The notes under the pieces: generated by a model
Told to the model about the DNA's origin: nothing
What the model saw: only the letters and a program-made list of their open reading frames with translations
Database searches by the model: none
Position numbers and translations under genes: made by a program
From: Thalassia testudinum
Lineage: Eukaryota > Streptophyta > Magnoliopsida > Alismatales > Hydrocharitaceae
Direction of reading: 5' to 3'
NCBI GenBank assembly: GCA_037157565.1
Contig: JAZHRO010000013.1
Span: forward strand, 30,756,501-30,820,500
DNA length: 64,000 bases
In this document: positions 9,797 through 21,437 of the stretch, piece after piece
How the letters are laid out: every line of letters begins with the position of its first letter
How positions within the stretch are numbered: position 1 is the stretch's first letter

Positions 9797-12403
9797 TGTA
9801 ACGACCCGATTCCCGAGTCCCTACGAGACACGAGAACCGGACCGACTCGACTAATCCCAAGACCTAGTCGTCCAACGAGGAAGTAACCAAAAGATAGTAA
9901 AGTAAACCACATTCAGCATGAATATAACTAACAGTAAGAAAGTACAGCAGTAAGGAAAGAAACTACTACAGTAGGTACCACCACAACAGTAAAACAGCAT
10001 TTATCATATAACAAAAATTGCAGGTAAAGAAGGTACAGCGGAAACAAAAACTACTCACTAGAACAGAAACAAAAGAGGTACAAAAGGCTGTGGTTACTCT
10101 ACTGGACCCTACTCGGCCCAGCGTCCTCTGCAGCCGCCGACCCTGGCTGCTCAACACCTGGTCCTGAAAAAGGTAACGAGTGTAACACGTCAGCAAAACG
10201 CTAAGTAGAGTGGCAAACTAACTAAAGGCAACAGTAGAGTGTACAGTAGCTGTTATGTTCTATTACTTCCTTTATTCACATCTTTCAATTTTTCTCACTA
10301 TTTCATTTATTTCTCAGATCCTTTACTTGATCTCGAATGTCCTCGTGGGAACGATCTTGATTGCAGTCTTTTCCAAAAGTAGAAGTAGCACGTGGTGCTC
10401 TCCTGGCCGGGAGAGTCCCCCGTGGTGATCCTACCCTCAGTCAACCACCCCAAGGTCACTGACAGACGTAACGGTAACTACGGCACGCGCGATAAACGCA
10501 CAGGTAGCTAGCCCGCACTGGCACGCGGTCAGTCGTTTCCGTTAACGGGTGCGCCCAAAGCACAGCACGGAACCAGGGCAGAGCCCTCTCAGTAACAGGG
10601 GTCCAACCCCTCCACAGTAACCAAACCGGGGCCTTGCCCCTCCACAGTCCGCGCACCCTCGCCTGACTACCCTGGTTTGCCCTAGTGGGCCTAACAAGTC
10701 GGTGAAGGAGGCTAGCAGAACCCCGGGGCCCGTGGGGTAGCTAGTACTCTCCTAACACTACTAGCTCTCCTCGGTACTACGTACACGAGGGCCAACAAGT
10801 CGGTACAGAGTGGCCAGTCCTAACCCCCGGGTCCCTGGGGTGGCTAGCTCAGCTCTGCACTAAACAGGGGGACAGTCGCTCTCCTTGGTACTCCGTACTC
10901 AAGGGCCAGCTCACTTCCCCAATTCTATTCCATTCGCTTTCCAGGAGTTCTACTCCTACTTCCCCGTAGGGTTCCAGAACATCTTATGTCTTACTTTCCA
11001 GTTTCACGTTCTTACAAACCATGATCCCAATCATGTTTCTTTATTCATAATAGGCAGCTGTGAACTCAATTTACAGGCAGTTTCATATATTCCTTTCCAT
11101 TTTTCCAAGACTGCATTATTATATATTCCACTAGTTTTTCCATCCTAGGATTCATGCCATATCCTAGGGTCTATCATACAATCTAGTTTTCCGGCCCTAG
11201 GATTCATGCAACACCTAGGAACTATCATTCCATATATTTCTCATTCTTAGGATTCATGCAATGTCCTAGGTGCTAGTTATGGTTCCATACTTTAACAAAT
11301 TTTATTAATACTTAAAGCCACTCTACCAGGTACAACGGGAGTAATGGGGGTGTGATCGGGAATCCCGCGTGCCTCCGCGACTCTCAAGATCGCAACCGAA
11401 CGAGGTCCTATCACAAGGATCAAACACAAGGAGTGTCTCAAAACAGTGTATAGCTACTGTAGACGGGTAGAGGAATTAATTCTGAAACGAACGCAACTCG
11501 AATCACGGAAAACGGAGCCCAAACGGGCCCTAAACGGGTCGAGAAAGACGATACTGTGCAAAATCAGACGTCTGGAACTCCTTCCAGACGTCTTAAACGG
11601 TGGATCAGAGAATTACCTGTTCAGTGTGGTTTCCCAGACGTCCTGAAGTCTGCGGGGACGTCTGTCCTATACCCCAGACGTCCAATGGTCCATACGGACG
11701 TCTGTAGGTCACTCCCGCCGTCTGGTACAACCTCCAGACGTCTGATTCGCAAAGGATGGCGAATCAGCGAACCTGCGCACAGCCAACCCCCCTCCCTCAG
11801 TACGGTCAGTCGAAAAGAAGGAAGAAGAAAGCGGAAACTCACCTTTCAGACGTCGACCTTGCCGTCTGGCTATCAACCCAGACGTCTGATTCTGGAAATT
11901 TTTCCAGAATCAGAACCCTGCTCGGCCTCCGCTCGCGACGTCGCCCGCGTCGCACCTCGCGCTCCTGCTGCTCAGACCGCAGCAGGTCCCTCTCCGCGTC
12001 GCTCCGCGCCCCCTGTGCCCTCCGCCAGCCGGCCAAGCCGCTCCGGCGAGCTCGCCCTCACGGCAGAGCTCCGCCCTCGCACGCCGCACCTCCGCGCTCA
12101 CTGTGGCCGTCGCTGCCGCCCTCGCGTCCGCTCGCTCTCGCGCACAGGAAGGAGAAGAAGGAGGAGACTGTGGAGACGGGAGGGGAGGCGTGGCCCTTTT
12201 AAGGCCGCGCGAGGAGGAGAGAGGAGGTGGCAGGCCGCTTGCAGCCGCAGAGAGAAAAGAGGGAATATGCGGTCTGCGTGCTCAGGCGCGCAGGCGACTC
12301 GCGTGTGTCTAAAATAACGGATTTTTGATCCCAGACGTCTTGTCCGACGTCTGAGCCACCTCCCAGACGTCTTAAAAGATGTCTGGGGCACACATTCGTT
12401 ACA
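9797..12403 (-). repeat. Tekay-1 5' LTR
   Basis: A 2607-bp LTR with the same TGTAACG/CGTTACA ends as the copy at 2094-4767 and near-identical throughout. It lacks two short AGACGTCT-bearing segments present in the partner. The promoter-side palindrome cluster is at about 12325-12390 and the downstream cluster at about 11560-11890. Confidence 0.95.
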
Positions 12404-12408
12404 CGTAA

Positions 12409-12809
12409 CAACCCGTAGTGGTAAGGAAACCCAAGACCCACCTCATCTGAACCACTCCAAGCCCGGTAGTGATCCCAAGCCTAGGACAGTAATCAAGGAC
12501 GTCCCCACCCCTATCCCAGATCCACAACCTGGACCTATCCTAGAAGAACCAACCAAGATCCCGTTTCCCGAGGCCTTGACCAAAGGAAAGAAGACCCCCA
12601 AGCCCGTGGCTCCTGAGGAGGACTTGGTCAAGCTCTTTGAGCAGGTCCACATAAACGTCCCTTTGATGGATGCAATCCGCCACGTACCGGCTTATGCACG
12701 ATTTCTAAAGAATATTTGTACACCCCAGCGTAAGCCGCGAACCAAGGGTGGGAGCCCAATTGTTCTGTCAGAGCAAGCCAGCTCTGTAATCCTCAGTAAA
12801 CTCCCACCC
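12409..12809 (+). pseudogene. gag-pol: Athila-1 gag end and start of protease, truncated
   Basis: Continuation of the Athila-1 frame after Tekay-1. It reads TTRSGKETQDPP, then the conserved block FPEALTKGKK, EEDLVKLFEQV, DAIRHVPAYARFLK and [15 protein letters not shown] that precedes the protease in Athila elements. It stops matching at about 12808, just before the expected K-A-K-D-P-G-T-P-L seen in Athila-3 (30715 on), so protease, RT, RNase H and integrase are missing. The break coincides with the start of LTR-X sequence. Confidence 0.88.
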
Positions 12810-13769
12810 TGCGTCGTCAGCCCTCGCGCACCTGCCCAGGCTTGCAGCTGGGGAGAAAGCTCCGCAAAAGCCGCAACTGCCTGCAGCTTTCTTAGCTGCA
12901 GGCGCCAAATTGGGGTGGGACATTTAGTCCCACCTCGGAAGGCTCTGAAGCGGCGCGCCGATATAAATTGAAAAAGTGCTGTAGGCTTATCGCCTCAGCA
13001 CACGGGGTGAGGTCCCTCACACCGCTTCACCCGGCCCCTCCGCGAGCTCATCACGCGGATCCGGCCGACCCGACCCGACTTGACTGGCACTCCTCGCCTA
13101 CCACCGCACGCTAGTGGGCCTGGACCCGGGCGCGACCCGCGTACCCGATTACCCGGTTGATCTGGGAGAGCTGTCCTAAGAGCGAATTCTGAGAGAGAGA
13201 GACGCGGGGGGGGGGGGGGGGGGGGAATAGAGTAGGTTTTTGCCCTCTGATGCTGAACTCTTGAGCGTGCAGGCACAGGTGAAGAAGAAGAAGGACTGCG
13301 GAAGAAGAAGAACTGAAGCGACACTGTAGCATCCGCGGGTTAAGTCGTCTGATTTTAAGTCGTCTGATTGGAAAATCAGACGACGTCCTGAAGACAGGTG
13401 AAGACAAAAAAAAAAGAAGAAAAGAAGAGAGAAGGAGCAGCCAAGTGAAGAAACAGAAAGCAGAAGAAGAAGAGAAGCAAGAAGTAAGAAAAGAAGAAGA
13501 AGAACAGGAAGAACAAAAGCCAAAGAGGAGAGAAGACAAAGAGGAAGAAAGAAGAGAAGAAGAAGCCAAACTTTCATCTCTCTTTATCTCTCTCTCTATT
13601 TTTGTAATAGAACATGTATATCTCTAGAATATGACTTGCTCCCTAAGTTCGACCTCGGGAGAATTGTTATTCCCGAGTAAAAAAATATATATATTTGAAA
13701 TGATGGCAATAACTAACTATACTACAATGCTATAGCAAAACCTAGTCATAGTTGTCGCCGACCGTTTCA
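12810..13769 (+). repeat. LTR-X fragment, U3-truncated Athila-type LTR
   Basis: This is the reverse-complement counterpart of the downstream (promoter to U5) part of the solo LTR at 24478-27252. Matches include the GGGGTGGGACATTTAGTCCC block (about 12914), the TATA-like ATATAAA at 12961, the GCACACGGGGTGAGG block (about 13000), GACGCGGGG (about 13201), the ATCAGACGAC block (about 13373) and the end GTTTCA at 13769. The first about 1.6 kb of the LTR is missing. It contains a run of 20 G (13206-13225) and a long A/G-rich tract (about 13275-13575). Short open frames here sit in simple sequence and are not genes. Confidence 0.8.
13206..13225 (+). repeat. Run of 20 G
   Basis: An uninterrupted G20 inside the LTR-X fragment. 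The inverted partner at about 25170-25180 has only CCCTCCCCC, so the run expanded in this copy, or its length is uncertain from sequencing. Confidence 0.9.
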
Positions 13770-13820
13770 GCGGGCGTTGAGGAGGCACGTGTAGGCGCGG
13801 AGGCGATAGCCACGTCGGGG

Positions 13821-13850
13821 CTTTAGTGACGGATTTATCCGTCACTAAAG
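13821..13850. promoter_or_regulatory. U3 hairpin in Athila-2 5' LTR
   Basis: Two 14-base arms, CTTTAGTGACGGAT and ATCCGTCACTAAAG, are separated by only TT and lie about 58 bp upstream of the TATA box. The same structure is exact in the 3' LTR (23667-23696), and a changed but still paired version occurs in LTR-S. Confidence 0.75.
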
Positions 13851-13907
13851 GCCCCTCTTTTATTATTTTGAAGTTGTAATGTCCATTTTGCCCCCACTCC
13901 TTGCAAC

Positions 13908-13914
13908 TATAAAA
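13908..13914 (+). promoter_or_regulatory. TATA box of Athila-2 5' LTR
   Basis: TATAAAA lies in the context AACTATAAAAGGAGACC, followed within about 40 bp by a pyrimidine-rich stretch, as expected for a pol II LTR promoter start. The identical box is at 23754-23760 in the 3' LTR. Confidence 0.75.
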
Positions 13915-14544
13915 GGAGACCCCCTCCATACGAAATTCTCATCCCTTCTTTCTCCTCTCTACCCCTCCAAAGCTCAAAAGAAACTTGTCCCACACCCGGG
14001 ATGCTTCTTGCGAGATAAAGTCCAATTTTCGTTCCCCTTTGGTAGTGGATCCCGCGACGACGACGGCGTGCTGCTCCGTTCCCGTTCTTCTACTTCATCC
14101 TCCTTCGTCCTGCTTCGTTCTCCTTCATCCAGGCGTCGTCCCGTCCGGCTCGTCCTCCAAGCAATCGTCGAGGAGGATAACTTCTCTCTCCCATTCTTAT
14201 TTACAGCTTTTCTAGTGTAGAATTTTCCTGCTTTATAGTGTAATTGATTTTCCGCTTTCTAGTGTAACTTTTATAAACAAGTGAAATATTGAATGCATGT
14301 TCTCTCTCTCTCTCTTATTTTGATAGCGCCATTGTAATTATATCGCCTTACTTATAAAAATATCCTAAAAAAAATATAATTGCGAATATAGATCAACGTA
14401 GCCTCCCTGTGTTCGACCTGGAATTCTTTTCGGTATAAATTTTATTTGTTGAACACGAATTCTTCGCTTTCGAACTATAACGATAGGTTTTCCGAAACCA
14501 AACACGTAAGCGTAGCGATTCGCGAAAAATACCGTTCAACATTT

Positions 14545-14562
14545 TGGCGCCATTGCCGGGGA
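14545..14562 (+). promoter_or_regulatory. Athila-2 primer-binding site
   Basis: TGGCGCCATTGCCGGGGA begins three bases after the 5' LTR end (CAACA at 14541). This is the Athila/Tat-type primer site with one difference from the usual TGGCGCCGTTGCCGGGGA. From memory the literature assigns it to tRNA-Asp; I have not checked. Confidence 0.9.
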
Positions 14563-15787
14563 GGCAACGATTTCCGATCTTTTCTTCGCATTTCTTGCAC
14601 TTTATTTGTTTTCTAACTAGCTTTCTCTTGTGTCTATTATTTTGCAGAGACTTCCATCAAGGAATCAACAAGCGGTAGACTGGAGTAAAGTGCAGTTGAA
14701 GACAACTGTAAATGCTCCCCCATTCTTTCCCCCTCCATAGATTTCATTCGCCACATTAAATCCAAATCCCAATAACCTAGGTGTTTGCATAAATCCTAGG
14801 AATAGTTTGGTTGTTTGGATTTTCGCTCACATTCATTCTACCCTCATTTATAAAAAAAATAACAAAAAGATAATCTTATGGGGTAATATTCAACAAACAC
14901 ACAACACACACCCACATTCAAGGCACTTGATCAACTTGATTTGTTTTCTACTCAACCGGGTTCTGATCTGTGGAACCGGTACACACAAAGCAACACATAA
15001 CAGAGTAGAGATCATTCTAGGTTAGTCATCTTTGAGTGCCTAACTTAGTGGTGCATTTGTGGCTAGTTGTTTGAGTTGTTTAGGCCGCACCACTTTATTT
15101 TAAAACCAACTCATCAAGTAGCTCCTCCTTAGGGTTTTCGATCTCGGTATATTCCAGGCACTCCAATTTCTTTCTGATTTTAAAGGAAAACAATCTTCAC
15201 CTATGTTTTACAACTTGGTTTGCCTAGAAACTTGATTGCAATTCACTTAATTTGAAACCCTAAAAGCTACTTAAGCAAGATTTGAACATTAAAATTCACG
15301 CATTATCAATAATCTTGCTTGAAAACCTTGGTTGTGCATGCATTTACACAAATCTCAATCAATCATTAAGGGCACAACCCATTGTAAGGGCCCATCACAT
15401 TCCATAAGCACCACAATCCCAGGCCTTAATAAAATTGAGTAGACGTTGGCCTTAAGGTTTGATTCGCTCTTCAGGGCCTAGTCTGAGATTATTTTTGATT
15501 AACCTACTTGTACTGATTAATCTGATGTCTAGCTAGGGGAGCAGAGTCAAACGATCGCGGCTGGGGGGTACACTAGGAACCGGAGGCGAAAGCCAAAGGA
15601 AGAACCTTCTCCCCAGTCCCTCCTTCTAACTGGTTGGATTAAATAGACGCAAGTAAAGTAAATCACTTACAGTCTTAAGGCTGGTTTTGGGAGTCAGTAG
15701 ATCCTTAGGCTACCCCACTTAAGGACAGCCTTGTTTTGTTGTGCTGCAGGGTCCATATCCCCAGTCCTTCCGACCTTCTCCTAGTTT
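14563..15787 (+). other. Athila-2 untranslated leader
   Basis: About 1.2 kb between primer site and gag, with no coding frame of note. It is AT-rich to about 15400 and then of mixed composition. A long leader is normal for Athila. I see no additional inserted element in it. Confidence 0.7.
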
Positions 15788-17471
15788 ATGCTGGGAAGAC
15801 GGTCATTGAATCCCCGATTGAAAGGACCGTTAGAATATTCTAGGAGGCGCAAGTTAGATTTTGGTCAATTTGATCCCATGGCCGAACAACAGCCTCCTCT
15901 GCTTGAAAATCCACAGGAAGAATTTAGAAGGCAGCTGGAACAAATGCAGAGAATGCAAGAATGGTTCCAGAGAATGCAGGGCGCTCAACCCTTGAAGGAT
16001 TTTTATGATCCTTCGAGTTACGTGGAACGTCCCGGCGTCCAGATTCCAGCCGGTGACGTAGAAATCAAGCCCCAGGTGTTAAGCCTGATTAAACATTATC
16101 ATGGGCTTGGCTCCGAAGATCCGTTTCAGCAGTTGGAGGATTTGACCACTTTGGTCCAGACCACCAGGGCTCGAAACGTTAACGAGGTGCAAATGATCAT
16201 GAGGCTCTTCCCCCACTCTCTTAGGGATAAAGCCGCGCATTGGTATAGGATAATAGGAAGACCAATTACAACTTGGAATGAGTTGAAATCGACCTTTTTG
16301 AAGAGATTCTTCCCAGTCGGTCGTACCAATGCTTTGAGACGGGCAATCACTACCTTTACCCAGCGGTCGGGGGAGCAGTTTCATGTGGCCTGGGAGCGAT
16401 TCCAGGACTTATTGCGGAGGTGTCCACACCACGAGGTGCCGAAATGGCAACTCGTGCAGATCTTCTATCATGGGTTGAATGAGCAACTTAGAAACCATGT
16501 GGATGCTTCTTGCGAAGGCAATTTCCTCAATAAAGATGCAGATAGTGCACATGATTTATTTGAGGAAATGAGTGAAAATTCAATTAATCATGCCTCCATG
16601 GATACTTTTAACCAGTCCCAGCAACCCAGATCAAATGTCAATGAAGTCCATGACTCTCATTCATTTGATATGGAATTGATTTGTAATAAACTTGATAAGG
16701 TTGACTTGGTTGCTAAAAGAATGGAAGAGTGGCTAGATTGCAATTCTATGAACAACTCTCAATCCACTCAATCCCAAAATTCAGGATTCCATTCCTCACG
16801 AGCTCCTTCTGGACGGGAGTTCGTGAATCAACTCGATGCGACTCAATCTATGAGGCAGCATTTCTCGGAACCCCATGGGTTCCCAACTGGGGCCTTTGAT
16901 CCCAGTTTTTCTGATCCATCCCTTTCTTTCTCTCCATCCTCACCCTATGAGGATGTCTGTGCTGTACAAGAGAATGTTAGATCCAACCCCTACTCGAATG
17001 CCTATAATCCAGGTTGGAGAAACCACCCTAACTTCTCTTGGAAAAATCCGGGGCAACAGACCCAATTCCGACCCAGCAACTATGCTTCGCAACGTCCAAT
17101 GGGTCAGGGTCAAGTATATACTCAGTTGCCTCCGAATCAGGTCAATCAGCCAACTTGGAATGCCCGTCAACCCACAATTGGTAGAGATGCAAGGATCTAT
17201 GCTCCAGCTTATGCAGCAAATGAAAAACTCGCTGGACAACTTGCAATCCGGGCTCATTGCTAACTCTCGTCAACCCGGATCTCTACCATCCCAACCAGTA
17301 CCCAACCCGCGAAACATTATCAATTCGGGCAATCAAGCCCAAGGGTACAGAAATCAGAGGGACCCACATGCACATGCTCAGGTGGTTGAGCAGGGTTCCT
17401 CGTCTTCTTCTTCTGCTAATCAACAATTCATGGTCAATCAAGCCCCTCCAATCTTTCCTAACCCTCCCTAA
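15788..17471 (+). pseudogene. gag: Athila-2 gag, one frameshift and one stop
   Basis: Gag polyprotein. The start ATG 15788 gives M-L-G-R-R-S-L-N, the motif shared with the other Athila gags here. The first frame runs 491 codons to 17263. The conserved gag core is at about 16080-16610 (HYHGLGSEDPFQ, DKAAHWY, FFPVGRTNALRR, CPHHEVPKW) and YNPGWRNHPNFSW at about 17000. At about 17175-17200 a single-base shift moves the reading to the next frame, which carries QLMQQMKNSLDNLQ and runs to a TAA at 17469-17471. Beyond that stop the same frame is open into pol. No CCHC knuckle is seen. Two lesions therefore separate gag from an otherwise continuous gag-pol. Confidence 0.9.
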
Positions 17472-20400
17472 GACCCAAATTCTTACGCTTCTGCAAATTC
17501 TGTCACTTTGAGGAGTGGTAAGAAGACTCAGGATCCACAACCACACTATTCTGATCTTTTGAATCCTGAAGAATCTGAGGAGAGAGAGGAGAATTCTAGA
17601 GGAGAAATCAAGGCTCAGGAACCTGATTCCGAAAATCTGACTCATGTTCCTTTTCCTGAAGCCTTAGCCAAAGCAAAGAAGAAGAAGTCTGTTGATAGCA
17701 ATGATGAGCTTCTAAATTTATTTAAGAATGTTGAGATCAATATTCCGCTCCTTGATGCTATCAAGCACATACCGGCTTACGCAAAATTTTTAAAGGAATT
17801 ATGTACACAAAAGCGTAAGTCGAGAGAATCTGTTCCGAGGAAGGTGGTACTCTCTGAGCAGGCTAGCTCTGTTATCCTGCACTACCTCCCTCAGAAAAAG
17901 AGAGATCCTGGTGCTCCTTTTATTTCTTGCGTTATCGGAGATTACACATTTGATAGAGCACTTTTGGATCTCGGTGCATCCATCAACCTAATTCTGACTT
18001 CTCTTTACGAGAAGTTTGGGTTAGGTGAACTTCGGCTAACTTCAGTAACGCTACAGTTAGCGGACCGTTCGGTCACAAACCCGCGAGGCGTTATTAAAGA
18101 TGTTATAGTTAAGGTCAAGGATTTCTATTTTCCTGTAGATTTCCTTGTCCTTGACATGGATGTACCAGATAATCTGAGGAACATGCCCATCATTCTGGGG
18201 CGTCCGTTCCTGGCTAGCGCAAAGGCCAACATTAATTGTGAAAGCGGTAGCATGGAAATCGCCTTTGGGGACCAACGAATGAAATTGGATATTTTTAAGG
18301 CGATAAACAAATTTGAGGATTGTGGATTTATTGAGGAACTTGATGAGGATAATGTTAATATTGAAACTTGTTTGACAGTTTCTTCAATTGAAAGTTCCTC
18401 TTTGGTTGATAAATTTGACCCGCAACCCTCTGACCTGACATCTTCGGAAGAGGTTACTGATTTTTTTCACTCAAAACCTCTTCCTCTTGTTGAATCTTCA
18501 GCATCTACCCTACCATCAATCATTACCCCACCCCAGCTTGAATTGAAACCATTGCCTAAGAATTTAAAATATCAATTCTTAGGACCGCAGAATACGCTCC
18601 CTGTGATTATTAGTGCTAAATTGACAAAGGAGCAAGAGATTAAATTGATTAAGGTTCTAAAGGATCTTAAGGAGGCAATTGGTTGGACCATTCATGACCT
18701 TAGGGGGATTGAGCCATCTTATTGTAATCATAGAATATTTTTGGAAGATGGATCCCGCCCTTCTCTCCAGATGCAGAGGAGATTGAATCCAAATATGCGA
18801 GAAGTGGTCAAAAAGGAAATCATCAAGTGGCTCGATGCAGAAATTATTTATCCAATCTTTGACAGTCCCTGGGTAAGTCTCGTTCAGATTGTTCCAAAGA
18901 AAGCCGGGATTACTGTTGTGACTAATGAGAGAGGTGAATCTGTCACAACTCATTCAGCTTCCTCTTGGAGAGTTTGTATTGATTACAAGAAGCTGAACAC
19001 AGCCACTAAAAAGGATCATTTTCCCCTTCCCTTTATTGATCAAATCTTGGAAAAATTAGCTGGGCAGAAGTACTTCTGTTTTCTTGATGGCTACTCGGGA
19101 TATAATCAAGTTCCTATCCATCTCGAGGATCAGGAAAAAACTACTTTCGCCTATCCCTACGGAACCTTTGCTTTTCGTAGGATGCCTTTTGGGTTATGCA
19201 ATGCACCTGCGACTTTTCAAAGGTGTATGCTAGCCATATTTTCCGACATGGTGGAAGAGTTTATGGAAGTCTTCATGGATGATTTCTCTATTTTCGGAGA
19301 ATCATTTGACTCATGTTTGGCTAATTTGGAAATGATTCTTAAGCGACGTATCAAGACACGACTGGTCCTTAGCTGGGAAAAGAGTCATTTCATGACCCAA
19401 GAGGGCATCGTTTTAGGTCATGTAATCTCTGAACGGGGAATTGAAGTGGACAAAGCTAAGGTTGATGCTATTGCTAAACTTCCTCATCCCACATCTGTTA
19501 AACAAATCAGATCATTTCTTGGCCATGTGGGATTTTATCGAAGATTCATCAAGGATTTCTCGAAGGTTGCTCGTCCTTTGAGCAATCTTCTTGCCAAAGA
19601 AACGCCGTTTGTTTTTGACGAATCATGCCGAAAGGCATTTGATTTTCTGAAAACGGCAGTCACCTGTGCTCCAATTTTGCAACCACCAATTTGGACAGCC
19701 CCATTTGAGATCATGACCGACACTTCTGATTACGCGGTCGGGGCTGTCCTGGGTCAAAAAATTGATCGAAAGCCCTCTGTCATTTACTACGCTAGTAAAA
19801 CTCTGGATGAAGCCCAGAGGAATTACACTGTTACTGAGAAGGAATTACTAGCTGTAGTATTTACTTTGGAAAAATTCAGGGCTTATCTCTTGGGGTCTCA
19901 TGTTATTGTTTATACCGACCACTCGGCCTTGAGACATCTCTTGTCTAAAAAGGATGCTAAACCCCGGCTTATTCGTTGGATTCTTCTTCTTCAAGAATTT
20001 GATCTTGAAATCAAGGATAAAGCCGGGGTGCAAAATGTGGTAGCGGATCATTTATCGAGACTCCTAGGTGATTCTTCTTGTCCGGACATTCCGATTGCTG
20101 ACACTTTTCCGGACGAAACCATTCTTACAGTTTTAGGTGTCCACACCCCATGGTTTGCTGATATTGTTAACTATTTGGCCGTTGGTCAAATCCCCCAGGA
20201 TTGGACCAAGCAACAACGGGATAGACTCAAATCTGAGGCCAAATACTACTTTTGGGAGGATCCTGAACTGTATCGCATCGGCTATGATCAGATTATTTGC
20301 CGATGCATATCGGAGAATGAATTCAACAGTATACTCGAGTTCTGCCATGCATCTGGGTGTGGTGGACATTTCTCCGGAAGAAAGACGGCTGCAAAAATCT

Positions 20401-21437
20401 TGCAATCTGGCTTCTATTGGTCATCTTTATTCAAGGATGCCCAGGACTTCTCAAGGTCATGTTCTCGATGTCAGTCACTCGGGAACATAACTAAGAGAGA
20501 CATGATGCCCTTAAACCCTATTCTTCCTATAGAAATTTTTGATGTTTGGGGCATCGATTTCATGGGACCCTTTATCCCTTCATTTGGACATCAGTACATT
20601 CTTGTTGCTGTTGATTATGTGTCCAAATGGATTGAGGCAATTCCCACCCGAACCAATGACCACAAGGTGGTCATCAATTTTGTCAAGAAAAATATCTTCA
20701 GTAGGTTCGGGATTTCGAGGGCTATCATCAGTGATGGTGGCACTCATTTTACTAATGCCCAATTCCAGAATTTATTGGCCAAATACGGGGTTAATCATCG
20801 AATTTCCACACCTTACCATCCCCAAACGAATGGACAAGCCAAGATCTCCAACCGAGAGATCAAGAACATTCTGCAAAAAACGGTTAGGCCTGATCGTAAG
20901 GATTGGACTCAAAAGCTTGAGGACGCTCTTTGGGCCTACCGTACGGCATATAAAATGCCCATCGGCATGTCTCCATTCCGTTTGGTGTATGGAAAGGCGT
21001 GCCATCTACCTGTAGAGATTGAACACAGGGCATTCTGGGCAATCAAACAATGCAATTTAGATCTGAATTTAGCTGGAAAGACCAGGAAACTCCAACTATT
21101 TGAGTTGGAGGAACTTAGAAATGATGCTTATGAGAATGCTAAGATCTACAAGGCTCGGACCAAAGCTCTACATGATCGATTGATTTCCCGCAAGAGCTTT
21201 GAGCCAAACCAGAAGGTCTGGTTATTTGATTCTAAACTTAAGCTCTTTCCTGGTAAACTTAGATCTAAATGGAATGGCCCATTCATAATTGATCAGATTT
21301 TTCCTAATGGTGCCGTTCAGATTTTTGACCTAAAGACGGGTAACACCTTTAAAGTCAACGGTCAACGTTTGAAGCCTGTTGTTGACCGTAATCTTCCAGA
21401 ACCCGTCTCAGACTCTGTTGCTCTAGCCATTCTGTGA
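17472..21437 (+). pseudogene. pol: Athila-2 pol (PR-RT-RH-INT), open but catalytic Glu lost
   Basis: A 1309-codon frame counted from ATG 17508; in the parent element it would be read through from gag, with a TAA at 17469. Domains by residue from 17508: pre-protease block ([12 protein letters not shown], about 65); protease DLGAS (about 153); RT with FMDDF (589-593); RNase H (about 735-860, [10 protein letters not shown] and [10 protein letters not shown]); integrase zinc region (about 945-990, [10 protein letters not shown] and CSRCQSLG); integrase core with Asp in GIDFMG (about 1016) and Asp in SDGGTHF. Exactly 35 residues after the second Asp, where Glu is required, the codon 20841-20843 is AAG, Lys1112. 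All other key residues look intact. No env-like frame follows. Confidence 0.93.

Larger units (their letters stand above)
2094..12403 (-). mobile_element. Tekay-1, full-length Tekay/Del chromovirus
   Basis: A complete Ty3/gypsy chromovirus on the minus strand: 5' LTR 9797-12403, primer site, one gag-pol frame, chromodomain, 3' LTR 2094-4767. The ends are TGTAACG and CGTTACA, and the 5-bp TSD CGTAA is perfect on both sides. The RT and integrase motifs, the C-terminal chromodomain and the 2.6-kb LTRs point to the Tekay/Del lineage. By eye the LTRs differ at about 30 substitutions plus two indels of some tens of bp, roughly 1.2%, which makes it one of the youngest insertions here. It inserted into the gag of Athila-1. 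Confidence 0.95.
13770..14541 (+). repeat. Athila-2 5' LTR, left-truncated
   Basis: This 772-bp remnant aligns with 23616-24402 of the 3' LTR. It retains the 14-bp-arm hairpin (13821-13850), the TATA box TATAAAA (13908-13914), the U5 block CCTCCCTGTGTTCGACC and the end GTTCAACA. About 790 bp of U3, present in the 3' LTR, is absent and replaced by the end of LTR-X. Confidence 0.9.

Noticed and set aside
13440..13630. Lys/Glu-rich 60-codon frame (MKKQKAEEEEKQ...)
   Set aside because: It is the translation of a GAAGAA-rich purine tract within an LTR; the inverted partner copy reads as a Leu/Ser/Phe-rich chance frame.
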